Notes under the pieces: model-generated
The model's database searches: none
Told to the model about the DNA's origin: nothing
What the model saw: the letters and a program-made list of their open reading frames with translations, nothing else
Part shown: positions 18,207-26,914 of the stretch, piece by piece
How the letters are laid out: each line of letters opens with the position of its first letter
Position numbering within the stretch: position 1 is the first letter of the stretch
Program-made: the position numbers and the translations under genes
Source: Hyphomicrobiales bacterium
GTDB lineage: Bacteria > Pseudomonadota > Alphaproteobacteria > Rhizobiales > Beijerinckiaceae
Direction of reading: 5' to 3'
DNA length: 64,000 nucleotides
Assembly: GCA_900470095.1 (NCBI GenBank)
Contig: UBZM01000087.1
Span: 1-64,000, forward strand

Positions 18207-18506
18207 ATGATCAGCGCAGCCCTTCTCTCACTTTCACTATCAACCGGCCTCTTCTTTCCCGTTGCCGACGGGCCGCCGCGCTTCGATGTCGTCAACACCT
18301 GCCGCGATGTCGGCCGCTCCAGCATGGGGGTCGGGCGCACATCCCAGGCCTGCCAGGACGATGAAAACCAGGCGCGCGCGACGTTAGAAAAGCGCTGGTC
18401 GGCTTATCCGGCGCAGAGCCGCAACACCTGCGTCGAGAGTGCACAACTCGGCGGCCCGCCCAGCTATGTCCAGGTTCTGACCTGCCTCGAGATGGCCCCG
18501 CGCTAG
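18207..18506 (+). CDS. Small secreted hypothetical protein
   Basis: From ATG at 18207, seven bases after CGGAGG, the product has 99 residues. It begins with a hydrophobic signal-like segment ISAALLSLSLSTGLFFPVA and then has four cysteines: TCRDV, QACQD, NTCVE and LTCLE. They could form two disulfides in the periplasm. An earlier in-frame start at 18144 adds an arginine-rich tail without RBS support. I do not recognise a named family. The CRDV...C...C spacing resembles short periplasmic proteins common in Hyphomicrobiales. Confidence 0.65.
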   Translation: MISAALLSLSLSTGLFFPVADGPPRFDVVNTCRDVGRSSMGVGRTSQACQDDENQARATLEKRWSAYPAQSRNTCVESAQLGGPPSYVQVLTCLEMAPR

Positions 18507-18586
18507 CTGCGCAGGCCTGATGATCCTGGATTGAGCATTGGCAAAGAGCGCGCTAGGCTGCCCCCGCTCCGTCACGGGAGGCTGTC

Positions 18587-19102
18587 ATGAAGCCCGCATT
18601 CCTGACCGATGCCCAGATCGATGCCCGCGCCCTGAGCCATCGCCGCGAACTCGGCTTCCGGGACGAGCAAGGCATTGATTTCATGATACTGATGGCGCGG
18701 CTGAAGGCTCGCTATCCCAATTTTGCCTATGAGCGTGTACCGGACGGCCAACTCGCCGACACCGAAGCGCAATGGGATTCCGAGACCAAGCGCCTTCGGA
18801 TCCCGGAACTGGTGTTTCTCGCGGCCCTGCGCGGCGAAAGCCGGGCGCTGATGACCATTGCCCATGAGGTTGGACATGCCCTGCTCGGCCATGAAGGAAT
18901 CTTGCATCGCGCCCCTGCCGGCTCGCAGGCCGAGCGCCTCTCGGCCAAGGTCCGGGCGATGGAATATCAGGCCCGGCGCTATGCCGCCGCCTTGCTGATC
19001 CCGAATATCGAGGCGATCCGCCACATGAGTGCGGGCGAGATGAGCGAACATTTCGGAGTCAGCATGAGCGCTGCCATGCTGCGCAAGAGCGAGTTGAAAT
19101 AA
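18587..19102 (+). CDS. ImmA/IrrE-type zinc metallopeptidase
   Basis: The 171-residue protein carries the zinc motif HEVGH at 93-97 within MTIAHEVGHALLGHE, and a downstream glutamate in AMEYQARRYAAALLIP that can be the third zinc ligand. This is the ImmA/IrrE (DUF955) layout. Family members cleave repressors, as in ICEBs1 ImmA, or the DdrO regulator (IrrE). The usual partner, an XRE-type HTH regulator, is not present next to it, and the protein has no HTH of its own. Its target is unknown. It is followed by a YARHG protein and a HerA-like ATPase. A GGAGG lies upstream of ATG 18587. Confidence 0.85.
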   Translation: MKPAFLTDAQIDARALSHRRELGFRDEQGIDFMILMARLKARYPNFAYERVPDGQLADTEAQWDSETKRLRIPELVFLAALRGESRALMTIAHEVGHALLGHEGILHRAPAGSQAERLSAKVRAMEYQARRYAAALLIPNIEAIRHMSAGEMSEHFGVSMSAAMLRKSELK

Positions 19103-19170
19103 CCCCGCTTGCCCGGGTTTGCCCGGCGGCCCAATCTTGCATCGAACCGACTCGATTCAAGAAATGAGCC

Positions 19171-19446
19171 ATGCCGCACAAGACATTGATGATCATGGCA
19201 TTCCTGATTTTGACAGGAGTGCCTGTGCCGGCTCTCGCGCGGCAAACCTGCGATGAGCTCTGGTATGCCCGCAACGAGATCTACAAGGCGCAGGGCTACT
19301 GCTTCCGCACCCAGCGCGGTATCGCGGCCTTTGGCAATGCCGGGTGCCAACACGACAATGCCGAGGATCTGCCGCTGTCGAACACCCAGCGCCGTATGAT
19401 CGCCGATATCCAGCGTGAAGAACGCGCGCGGCGCTGCCCGCGCTGA
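19171..19446 (+). CDS. YARHG-domain small secreted protein
   Basis: The 91-residue protein has a signal peptide ending PALA at about residue 23, then CDELWYARNEIYKAQGYCF and a second part with FGNAGCQHDN. This is the YARHG domain, a short extracellular module of unknown function with conserved cysteines and aromatic residues. ATG at 19171. It sits between the ImmA-like peptidase and the ATPase gene; whether the three work together is unknown. Confidence 0.85.
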   Translation: MPHKTLMIMAFLILTGVPVPALARQTCDELWYARNEIYKAQGYCFRTQRGIAAFGNAGCQHDNAEDLPLSNTQRRMIADIQREERARRCPR

Positions 19447-19562
19447 TTTGACGGGGCCGATAGTTGTGGAAGGCCGGCCCATATCCGGCTATCGGCCAGC
19501 TCCAATGTGTTAGAAGCGCCGGTCCGGGGACAGGGCGGCAGGCGGAGCAGCAAGACCAGAGC

Positions 19563-21077
19563 ATGACGACGGGCATCGACATGGGCTTGACCCAGGGTGG
19601 ACAACCCGCGCTGCTTGACCTCGCCGAATTGCTGGCGACGCGCCTGCTGGTCCAAGGCAATTCCGGCTCCGGAAAGTCGCATCTGCTGCGCCGGCTGCTG
19701 GAACAGAGCGCACCGCTGGTCCAGCAGGCCGTGATTGATCCGGAGGGCGATTTCGTCTCGCTGGCCGGGCAGTTCGGCCATGTCGTGGTCGATGCCGCCT
19801 GCGGCGAGGCCGAGTTGCAGCGTATCGCCATCCGCGTCCGCCAGCATCGTGTCTCGATCGTGCTCAATCTCGAGAACCTCGATGCCGACGAACAGTTGCG
19901 CGCGACGGCCGCCTTCCTTGGCGGGCTGTTCGACGTCGATCGCAGCATGTGGTTCCCGATCCTGGTCGTCGTCGACGAGGCGCAACTCTTCGCGCCCGTC
20001 ATGGCCGGCGAAGCGTCGGACGAAGCGCGTCGCCTTTCGCTCGGCGCCATGACCAATCTGATGTGCCGCGGCCGTAAGCGCGGCCTCGCCGGGGTGATCG
20101 CGACGCAACGTCTCGCCAAGCTTGCCAAGAACGTCGCGGCCGAGGCCTCGAACTTCCTCATGGGCCGCACCTTCCTCGATATCGACATGCAGCGCGCCTC
20201 CGATTTGCTCGGCATGGACCGGCGCCAGGCCGAAATGTTCCGCGACCTCGAGCGTGGCCAGTTCGTCGCATTGGGCCCGGCGCTGTCGAAACGCCCCTTG
20301 CCGCTCAGGATCGGCGCCGTGTCCTCGGTCGATCGCGGCAGTGCGCCCGGCCTGATGCCCTTGCCCGAACAGGCCCCGGAGGATGCGAGCAAGCTGATTT
20401 TCGAAGCCGGCGAGAACGAACCTCCAGTCACCTCCTGGGTCCCGCGCCCCACGCCGCGGCCGCGGCCGGCAGCCAATGAAGTGCTCCGCCAGATCGAGAG
20501 CTATCGCCCTGCCCCCGCTGTCGAGCCGGAGCCCGAGATTCCGATGGAGCCGGAAGAGCGCGAGGCGATCATGACCGAGATCCTGCGCGATCTGATGGAG
20601 GATCCGGAAACGCGAAGCCGCCAGGTCGCCGTGGTCTATCAGGACTTTACGGTGCGCTGCCGCATGCGCCGCGTCGGTCAATCATCGCTCAGCCTCGATG
20701 ACTTCCGCCGGCGGCTCGCAGTAGCCCGCGCAGGGGCGAGTGAGGACATCACGGCGTCCCACGCCTGGCAGGTCTCGCTCGACGCCGCAGCTACCCTGCC
20801 GGACGACCTCCAGAGCCTGTTTCTCTACATTGCCCGCACCGCGATCGAGGGCGCTCCCGCTCCGACCGACGCCGAGCTCGCCGAGGTCTATGGCAGCCAT
20901 TCGCCGGGCCGCGCGCGCCGTGTTCTGGGTTATATCGAGGAGCGTGGGCTCCTCGTCTGCCATGTCGATTTTCGCGGCCAACGCACGCTGGCGTTGCCGA
21001 CGATCGGCGTCGAGACTGCGCCGGGCCTGGCACAGTCGCGCAGCACCAAGGGGATGCCGCGCGGCCTCAGGGCCTGA
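19563..21077 (+). CDS. HerA/DUF87-type ATPase
   Basis: With ATG at 19563 the protein has 504 residues; longer frames lack RBS support. Walker A is GNSGSGKS at 32-39, followed by QAVIDPEGDF, and Walker B is VVVDEAQ at about 135-141. NLMCRGRKRGLAGVIATQRLAKLAK resembles the sensor/arginine region of FtsK/HerA motor ATPases. A proline/glutamate-rich linker at about 280-340 leads to a C-terminal part, about 400-490, that looks like a winged helix (AEVYGSHSPGRARRVLGYIE). HerA usually pairs with the nuclease NurA; none is encoded nearby. It may act alone on DNA, perhaps as a translocase. Cellular role unknown. Confidence 0.82.
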   Translation: MTTGIDMGLTQGGQPALLDLAELLATRLLVQGNSGSGKSHLLRRLLEQSAPLVQQAVIDPEGDFVSLAGQFGHVVVDAACGEAELQRIAIRVRQHRVSIVLNLENLDADEQLRATAAFLGGLFDVDRSMWFPILVVVDEAQLFAPVMAGEASDEARRLSLGAMTNLMCRGRKRGLAGVIATQRLAKLAKNVAAEASNFLMGRTFLDIDMQRASDLLGMDRRQAEMFRDLERGQFVALGPALSKRPLPLRIGAVSSVDRGSAPGLMPLPEQAPEDASKLIFEAGENEPPVTSWVPRPTPRPRPAANEVLRQIESYRPAPAVEPEPEIPMEPEEREAIMTEILRDLMEDPETRSRQVAVVYQDFTVRCRMRRVGQSSLSLDDFRRRLAVARAGASEDITASHAWQVSLDAAATLPDDLQSLFLYIARTAIEGAPAPTDAELAEVYGSHSPGRARRVLGYIEERGLLVCHVDFRGQRTLALPTIGVETAPGLAQSRSTKGMPRGLRA

Positions 21078-21085
21078 CCCGTGGC

Positions 21086-21652
21086 TTAGTGGCCCTTACC
21101 GGCCGGCAGTGTGATCTTGTCGACCCAGGCGATGCCCATGGCCGAGAAGATGAAGACGACATGGATCACCGTCTGCAGGATGACTCCAGTCTCGGTGTAG
21201 TTCGTCACCCGGCCCGTATTGCCGATATTGCCGGCCTCGATGAAGGTCCTGAGCAGGTGGATCGACGAGATGCCGATGATCGCCATCGCGAGCTTGATCT
21301 TCAGGACGCTTGCGTTGACATGGCTCAGCCATTCCGGCTGATCGGGGTGGCCATGGAGCTTCAGGCGCGAAACGAATGTCTCGTAGCCGCCGACGATCAC
21401 CATGATCAGCAGGTTGGAGATCATTACCACGTCGATCAGCCCGAGCACGACCAGCATGATCTGCTGCTCGCCGAACTCCGTCGCATGCGTGACGAGGTGG
21501 ACCAGTTCCTTCAGGAACAGGAAGACATAGACGCACTGCGCGACGATAAGGCCGAGATAGAGCGGCACCTGCAGCCAGCGCGAGCCGAAAATGATCCTCG
21601 GCAACGGCTTCATCGCCTCGGCAGGGGGCGGCGTCGGATTCTGATGCAGCAT
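21086..21652 (-). CDS. UPF0114 / YqhA-family membrane protein
   Basis: The 188-residue protein has four predicted membrane helices: VPLYLGLIVAQCVYVFLF, MLVVLGLIDVVMISNLLIMV, IKLAMAIIGISSIHLLR and the last near VIHVVFIFSAMGIAW. The GSRWLQVPLYLGL opening and IVGGYETFVSRL are the UPF0114 signature. Function is not established. Start at 21652 is chosen; ATG at 21700 or 21613 is also possible. Convergent with the ATPase gene, only 8 bases between stops. Confidence 0.85.
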   Translation of the reverse strand: MLHQNPTPPPAEAMKPLPRIIFGSRWLQVPLYLGLIVAQCVYVFLFLKELVHLVTHATEFGEQQIMLVVLGLIDVVMISNLLIMVIVGGYETFVSRLKLHGHPDQPEWLSHVNASVLKIKLAMAIIGISSIHLLRTFIEAGNIGNTGRVTNYTETGVILQTVIHVVFIFSAMGIAWVDKITLPAGKGH

Positions 21653-21872
21653 AGAGTGGTTCCGGATGCGGGAAGGGATCGTGTTGCGAAGCAACATCAC
21701 GCCGTCGCTAGATGGTGCGGAAGCGCCTGCGAGACAAGCGCTAATCCTGAGTCGAACTTCGCATCGAAATGCTGAAATGCGATGACGAAGCGCCGCAAGG
21801 ATGAAATTTCACGGATCTTGACGGCCGGGGCTTTCACGCCGTTGCCTTGCACTATAAAATTGCCACGGATTG

Positions 21873-21892
21873 GAGGAACACTCGCGTTCCTC
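21873..21892 (+). promoter_or_regulatory. Leader hairpin upstream of a BA14K gene
   Basis: GAGGAAC and GTTCCTC form a 7-bp stem with loop ACTCGC, about 28 bases before the ATG at 21921. TATAAA at 21853-21858 could be the -10 element, which would put the hairpin at the 5' end of the mRNA where it could stabilise the transcript. Confidence 0.35.
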
Positions 21893-21920
21893 TCATGTTG
21901 GAGAGGAAAGGAGTTTCGTC

Positions 21921-22370
21921 ATGATCAAGACCCTCGCCATCGCCGCCGCTGTGTTAGGAGGCGTCGTTTTGGCTGTCCCGGCGAGTGCCGCGCCGCTGAG
22001 CGCGACGACTGGCTCAGCCGGGGCCGTAGCTGAATCCGGCAAGGATCTGGTTCAGAACGTGCAGTATCGGAGATATTACGGTCCGGGCTACGGCTACCGC
22101 GGCGGCTATTATCGCGGCGGGCGCGGCGCGGCCGTCGGTGCCGGTATTGCAGCGGGCGCCATCGGCGCACTGGCAGCCGGCGCATTGCTGGCGCCTGGTC
22201 CGGTCTACGCCGCTCCGGCCCCGGTCTATGGCGGCCCGGTCTATGGTGGGCCGGTGTACGCCTCGCCTGATGCCGATGCGGTCGCCTATTGCGCGCGCCG
22301 GTTCCGCAGCTACGACCCCGAGACCGGTACCTATATCGGCGCGGGCGGCGTGGTACGCGCCTGCCCCTGA
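21921..22370 (+). CDS. BA14K-family secreted protein
   Basis: ATG at 21921 follows AGGAAAGGAG. The 149-residue product has a signal peptide ending PASA at about residue 23, a Tyr/Gly/Arg-rich stretch (YGPGYGYRGG), a Gly/Ala-rich probable membrane segment and tandem VYGGPVYGGPVYASP. The C-terminus AVAYCARRFRSYDPETGTYI is the BA14K module, first described as a lectin-like immunoreactive Brucella protein. It is probably an envelope protein. The VQYR segment recurs in the protein at 37823. Confidence 0.85.
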   Translation: MIKTLAIAAAVLGGVVLAVPASAAPLSATTGSAGAVAESGKDLVQNVQYRRYYGPGYGYRGGYYRGGRGAAVGAGIAAGAIGALAAGALLAPGPVYAAPAPVYGGPVYGGPVYASPDADAVAYCARRFRSYDPETGTYIGAGGVVRACP

Positions 22371-22402
22371 GCGCTGACGCCCATTCGGCGCCACGATATC
22401 GA

Positions 22403-22433
22403 GCCTCTCCATGGCGACATGGGGAGGCTTTTT
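22403..22433 (+). terminator. Rho-independent terminator after the BA14K gene
   Basis: GCCTCTCCAT and ATGGGGAGGC form a 10-bp stem with one G-U pair, loop GGCGAC, followed directly by TTTTT. It lies 33 bases after the stop at 22370 and ends that single-gene transcript. Confidence 0.85.
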
Positions 22434-22559
22434 GATGGGGAGATGTGCCGTCCAGGCGGGCATGCTGACGCCATTTGGCATGACTGGCACCACTGCAGGG
22501 TTGTCAGCGGACGATCTCTGACGCTTATTCAGCCCTCGACCTGACTCGGAGCCAACCCG

Positions 22560-23345
22560 TTGCGCATTGCCACCTGGAACGTCAATTCGGTCCGCCAGCG
22601 GCTTGGCCATCTGCTCGACTTCCTCAGGGAATCGGAGCCCGACGCCCTATGCCTGCAGGAGCTGAAATGCGTCGACGGGGATTTCCCGCGGCGCGAAATT
22701 GAGGAGGCCGGCTGGCAGGTCGAGACCCATGGCCAGAAGACCTTCAACGGCGTCGCGATTCTCAGCCGCGCCAAACTCGAGGATGTTCGCCGCGGCCTGC
22801 CCGGCGACGATGCCGACGAGCAGGCGCGCTATCTCGAAGGCGTGCTGCCCTATGCCGACGGCGTGGTCCGCATCGCCTCGATCTACCTGCCGAATGGCAA
22901 CCCGCCCAATACCGAAAAATATCCCTATAAGCTCGGCTGGATGCGCCGCCTGACCGCCCATGCGCAAATGCTGCTCGCCCAGGAAGAACCGCTCGTGCTG
23001 GCCGGCGATTACAACGTCATCCCCGAGCCGCGTGATGCGCGCGACCCCGCGGCCTGGGTCGATGATGCGCTGTTCCTCCCGCAGACCCGGGGCGCCTTCC
23101 GCGGGCTCGTCAATCTCGGCTTCACCGAAGCGCTGCGCTCGACCACGGATTCCGGCGGGCTTTACACCTTCTGGGATTATCAGGCTGGCGCCTGGCAGCG
23201 GAACAACGGCATCCGGATCGACCATCTGCTGCTCTCCCCGCACGCTGCAGACAGGCTTGCCGCTGTCTCGATCGCCAAACATGTCCGCGGCTGGGACAAG
23301 CCGTCGGATCATGTGCCGGTCATCGTGGAGTTGATGGCAGCGTGA
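22560..23345 (+). CDS. xthA: Exodeoxyribonuclease III
   Basis: The 261-residue protein begins RIATWNVNSVRQRLGHLLDF, the ExoIII/AP-endonuclease start, and has CLQELKC with the metal-binding glutamate, GDYNVIPEPRD with the catalytic Asp/Asn pair, and SDHVPVIVEL with the final Asp-His. It removes 3' blocks and cuts at abasic sites in base excision repair. Length matches XthA (about 265). Start appears to be TTG at 22560. Single-gene unit after a clear terminator. Confidence 0.93.
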   Translation: MRIATWNVNSVRQRLGHLLDFLRESEPDALCLQELKCVDGDFPRREIEEAGWQVETHGQKTFNGVAILSRAKLEDVRRGLPGDDADEQARYLEGVLPYADGVVRIASIYLPNGNPPNTEKYPYKLGWMRRLTAHAQMLLAQEEPLVLAGDYNVIPEPRDARDPAAWVDDALFLPQTRGAFRGLVNLGFTEALRSTTDSGGLYTFWDYQAGAWQRNNGIRIDHLLLSPHAADRLAAVSIAKHVRGWDKPSDHVPVIVELMAA

Positions 23346-23409
23346 TCACCGCGTCCTTGCGCGGCTATTGCCCAGACCACGCGTCGTCCGCGTCGCATGG
23401 AACGGCTTG

Positions 23410-23859
23410 TCAGTAACAGACCAAGACGCGGCGAGCGACAGCGTAACCCCACTGGTCGTAGTGCTGCTGCCACGCATAGTAGCAGCCGTCATTGTAATAG
23501 GTGTTGTAGTAATAGGGCGCGCCGACGGCGAATGCGAAGGCCGGGCCGACGAAGAACCGGTTATGGTTGAACCGCTGTTGGTGGAAGAAAACCGGTCGAC
23601 CGGCAAAGGCTGGGTGGGCAAAACCGGGATGGGCGAAACCGCCGCCTCCGAAGCCACCCATTCGGGCGCCACCGCCGTGGAAGGCCATGCCGCCACTGTG
23701 GAAGCCTCCGCCACCGCCATGGAAGCCTCCACCACCCTGGAAGCCGCCGCCGCCGCCGAACCGCGCCTCGGCTGGCGCCGACCATGCGATGACACCGACT
23801 GCCATGACCGCGGCGAAGGCAGCGGCAGTCGTCTTGGTGATGCTGAGCATTGAGGTCAT
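23410..23859 (-). CDS. Gly/His/Phe-rich secreted protein
   Basis: The 149-residue product starts with a signal peptide ending APAEA at about residue 32, then a low-complexity region of FGGGGGFQGGGGFHGG repeats up to about 85. A more ordered C-terminal part has many tyrosines (PYYYNTYYNDGCYYAW) and two cysteines. ATG at 23859 follows GGGAG at seven bases. No family recognised; such short glycine-rich envelope proteins are frequent in Hyphomicrobiales. The opposite-strand open frame is a reading-frame shadow of the repeats. Confidence 0.72.
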   Translation of the reverse strand: MTSMLSITKTTAAAFAAVMAVGVIAWSAPAEARFGGGGGFQGGGGFHGGGGGFHSGGMAFHGGGARMGGFGGGGFAHPGFAHPAFAGRPVFFHQQRFNHNRFFVGPAFAFAVGAPYYYNTYYNDGCYYAWQQHYDQWGYAVARRVLVCY

Positions 23860-24243
23860 GACGAATCTCCCATCAAGTGAGCCTCGCCTTACAATGAATG
23901 TCCGCCTTACTGCATGAACATACGATGAACATTGACCCGTGTTCAGGCCTCGAACAAGCCGGCGCCATCACATCTCGGTGTGCGCCCGTTTCGCACCGGC
24001 GTGGCCCGCTTCCAGGGTTGTGCGGCCCCCGACGAGCAGACGGCGCGTGCCAGAAAATCGGCGCGATTCGCGGCAGTTCCGACCGGCAACATCAGGAGCC
24101 GAAACGCGAGCAATGATTTTTCCTCGCAATGACAAGGCGAGGATGCATGCAGGGCTGAAGGAGAGAACGATGCGGTGGGGACGACAGGGCGACCTTGCCT
24201 ACACCGCCTCGTGGGGCGGTGGTCAGAGACGTCGGTGTGGCTT
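23860..24243. other. Gap with paired direct repeats, no gene seen
   Basis: About 380 bases without a supported gene. Close to the Gly/His-rich gene there are two pairs of direct repeats: CGCCTTAC at 23885-23892 and 23903-23910, and ATGAACAT at 23914-23921 and 23925-23932, the latter exactly 11 bp apart. These are suitable phased sites for a regulator of the 23410-23859 gene. Nothing is recognised in the remainder. Confidence 0.4.
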
Positions 24244-25197
24244 TCAGCGTTCGCTGGAGCGGCCTGCAACCTGCTGGCGCTCAACCAGCGATAGCGCCGC
24301 GTTGCGGTCACTCACGGAAGCCGCAGCGAAGGCCGCGTCATAGCGCTCGAAGATCCAGGCTTCACGCGCCGGATCGGCGGCATCGCGTGCCAGAGCCAGC
24401 CACATCAGCCCCTGTGAGACCTGACGCGGAACGCCGTCGCTGCCACGAACCAGCATGTCGCCAAAAACGGCACGCGCCGGCACATGCCCCTTCTCGGCTG
24501 CGAGCTTCATCCAGCGCGCCGCCTGCCGCTGGTCGCGGCCGGTGCCCTGCCCGTTCATGTAGAGCCGGGCAAGATTGTACTGCCCGTCGGGATCGCCGAA
24601 ATAGGATGCGGCATAGTGGAACATATCGAAGGCCCGGTCGATATTGGCCTTCACATAGGAGCCCTTGATGCCGTCCATGAAATAGCTGCCGAGCGCCACG
24701 AAGGCGCTGCCGACGATACGCCCGTCGGCTGTGCCGGGAATCGCATCGGCATTCTCGTCCGCAATCTTCGAGAAATACTCGAAGGCCTTCAGATCATTGC
24801 TAGGAACGCCTTCGCCACCGGCATACATCCGGCCGAGCTTGTACTGGGCCGTGAGGTGGCCGTGAGCCGCGGCGTATTCGAGCGCGCGCACGGCGCCGGC
24901 CTGATCACCAGCCGTGGAATCGCGCATCCAGGCTTTCAGCGCATCGCGCGCGCTGGCGAAGGGTGCCAGCGGCAGCGCAGCATGCGCTGCCGGAGCATTC
25001 GGCGCAGGCGCCAGCACGCGGCCGTTGGGCAGAGCCTGCAGGCCCGCGGGAGGCGGCCCTTCGGGCTCCGGCAGCGGAGCGCCCGGAATCGAGCGCGGCG
25101 GGATCGGCGCCCGGCCCATGACATCCTGCGACCAGGCTACCGACTGGCAGCCCAGGATCAGGAATGTTCCAGCTATGATGGTCTCAGATATCCGCAT
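24244..25197 (-). CDS. Sel1-repeat protein, ExoR-like
   Basis: The 317-residue protein has a signal peptide ending AWSQ at about 24, a proline-rich region (PIPPRSIPGAPLPEPEGPPP), and then Sel1-type helical repeats from about 85: AAAHGHLTAQYKLGRMYAGGEG, GDPDGQYNLARLYMNGQGTG and KGHVPARAVFGDMLV. This pattern resembles ExoR, the periplasmic inhibitor of the ChvG/ExoS-ChvI two-component system in rhizobia. The resemblance is from memory and needs a search. No chvG or chvI is in the window. ATG at 25197 overlaps the ilvD stop by 14 bases, so the gene is translated from the ilvD transcript. Confidence 0.85.
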   Translation of the reverse strand: MRISETIIAGTFLILGCQSVAWSQDVMGRAPIPPRSIPGAPLPEPEGPPPAGLQALPNGRVLAPAPNAPAAHAALPLAPFASARDALKAWMRDSTAGDQAGAVRALEYAAAHGHLTAQYKLGRMYAGGEGVPSNDLKAFEYFSKIADENADAIPGTADGRIVGSAFVALGSYFMDGIKGSYVKANIDRAFDMFHYAASYFGDPDGQYNLARLYMNGQGTGRDQRQAARWMKLAAEKGHVPARAVFGDMLVRGSDGVPRQVSQGLMWLALARDAADPAREAWIFERYDAAFAAASVSDRNAALSLVERQQVAGRSSER

Positions 25198-26914
25198 AGC
25201 AATGGGTTTCTGCCGCCCCTCCTGGGTGGGTCACGGCCCCGCCCTTGGCGGAGCCGACCGTTTGCGCGTATTTCCACAGCGCGCCCGAATTGTAGTCGGT
25301 CTTGCGCGGTTTCCAGACCTTACGACGCTCCTCAAGTTCGGCATCAGAAAGGCGGCACGCGAGCTTTCCTGTGATGGCATCGAGCTCGATAATGTCACCA
25401 TCGCGGATGAGGCCAATCGGCCCGCCCACAGCGGCTTCGGGCCCCACATGGCCAACGCAGAAACCGCGCGTCGCGCCGGAGAATCGCCCGTCCGTGATCA
25501 GCGCGACCTTGTCGCCCATGCCCTGGCCGTAGAGGGCCGCGGTCGTCGACAGCATCTCGCGCATGCCGGGGCCGCCTTTGGGGCCCTCGTAGCGGATGAC
25601 CAGCACGTCGCCGACCTTGTACTCACGATTGGTGACGGCCCTGAAGGCGTCCTCCTCGCAGTCGAAGCAGCGGGCCGGCCCGGTGAAGACCAGGCTCTCG
25701 GCCGGCATGCCCGCGATCTTCACGATCGCGCCCTCAGGGGCGAGATTGCCCTGCAAACCGACCACGCCGCCATTGTCGGACAGCGGCTTGTTGGCGGGGC
25801 GGATCACGTCCTGCTCATCGTTCCATTTCACCGAAGCGAGGTTTTCCGCAATCGTGCGGCCCGTCACAGTCATGCAGTCGCCATGCAGGTAGCCATGGTC
25901 GAGCAGGGTCTTCATCAGCAGCGGAATACCGCCGACTTCGAACATGTCCTTGGCGACGTATTTCCCACCTGGCTTCAGGTCGGCGATGTAGGGGGTCTTC
26001 TTGAAGATCTCGGCGACGGCGAAGAGATCGAAATCGATGCCGCATTCATGTGCGATCGCCGGCAGGTGCAGCGCGCCATTGGTCGAGCCGCCCGAGGCCG
26101 CCACGACCATGGCCGCATTCTCCAACGCCTTGCGGGTGACGATGTCGCGCGGGCGGATGTTCCTGGCGATCAGCTCCATCACCATCTCACCGGCGGTGTA
26201 GCAGAAGGTGTCGCGCACATCGTAGGGCGCGGGCGCGCCACAGGAATAGGGCAGCGCAAGACCGATCGCCTCGGCAACCGTCGCCATGGTGTTGGCGGTG
26301 AACTGGGCGCCACAGGATCCCGAGGACGGGCAGGCCGCCTCCTCTAGTTCCTTCAGGTCCTCGTCCGACATGGCGCCGACGGAATGTTTGCCGACGGCCT
26401 CGAATACGTCCTGGACGGTGACCGGCTTGCCCTTGAAGGTGCCGGGCAGGATCGAACCGCCATAGATGAAGATCGACGGCACGTTCAGGCGAACCATCGC
26501 CATCATCATGCCCGGAAGCGACTTGTCGCAGCCGGCAAGGCCGACCAGCGCGTCATAGCAATGGCCGCGCATGGTGAGCTCGACCGAGTCGGCGATGCAC
26601 TCGCGCGAGGCCAACGACGACTTCATGCCCTGGTGGCCCATGGCGATGCCGTCGGTCACCGTGATGGTGCAGAACTCGCGTGGTGTGCCAGCGGCCGAAG
26701 CAACGCCCTTCTTGACGGCCTGGGCCTGGCGCATCAGCGAAATGTTGCAGGGAGCCGCCTCGTTCCAGCAGGACGCAACACCGACGAAGGGCTGCGCGAT
26801 CTGCTTCGAGGTCATCCCCATCGCGTAGTAGTAGGAGCGATGCGGAGCGCGCGCCGGCCCGACGCTGACATGCCGGCTGGGTAGCTTCGACTTATCGAAA
26901 ACGCGCGCGTCCAT
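25184..26914 (-). CDS. ilvD: Dihydroxy-acid dehydratase
   Basis: IlvD converts 2,3-dihydroxy-3-methyl acids to 2-oxo acids in branched-chain amino acid synthesis and needs an Fe-S cluster. The 576-residue product has the three cluster cysteines in ASCWNEAAPCN, GLAGCDKSLPGMMMA and PSSGSCGAQFTANTMA, the ILPGTFKGK segment and the late TDGRFSGATRGFCVGHVGPEA. ATG at 26914 is preceded by AGG; upstream frame to 26986 adds unrelated residues. It is the first gene of a transcript also carrying the ExoR-like gene. No other ilv gene is in the window. Confidence 0.94.
   Translation of the reverse strand: MDARVFDKSKLPSRHVSVGPARAPHRSYYYAMGMTSKQIAQPFVGVASCWNEAAPCNISLMRQAQAVKKGVASAAGTPREFCTITVTDGIAMGHQGMKSSLASRECIADSVELTMRGHCYDALVGLAGCDKSLPGMMMAMVRLNVPSIFIYGGSILPGTFKGKPVTVQDVFEAVGKHSVGAMSDEDLKELEEAACPSSGSCGAQFTANTMATVAEAIGLALPYSCGAPAPYDVRDTFCYTAGEMVMELIARNIRPRDIVTRKALENAAMVVAASGGSTNGALHLPAIAHECGIDFDLFAVAEIFKKTPYIADLKPGGKYVAKDMFEVGGIPLLMKTLLDHGYLHGDCMTVTGRTIAENLASVKWNDEQDVIRPANKPLSDNGGVVGLQGNLAPEGAIVKIAGMPAESLVFTGPARCFDCEEDAFRAVTNREYKVGDVLVIRYEGPKGGPGMREMLSTTAALYGQGMGDKVALITDGRFSGATRGFCVGHVGPEAAVGGPIGLIRDGDIIELDAITGKLACRLSDAELEERRKVWKPRKTDYNSGALWKYAQTVGSAKGGAVTHPGGAAETHCYADI

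Noticed and set aside
23368-23853. Plus-strand frame in the glycine-rich gene
   Set aside because: Low-complexity shadow; the minus strand has a signal peptide and RBS.
23410-23859. Repetitive DNA considered as a CRISPR or tandem repeat locus
   Set aside because: The repetition is codon-level glycine runs within one protein; no spacers or conserved repeats.
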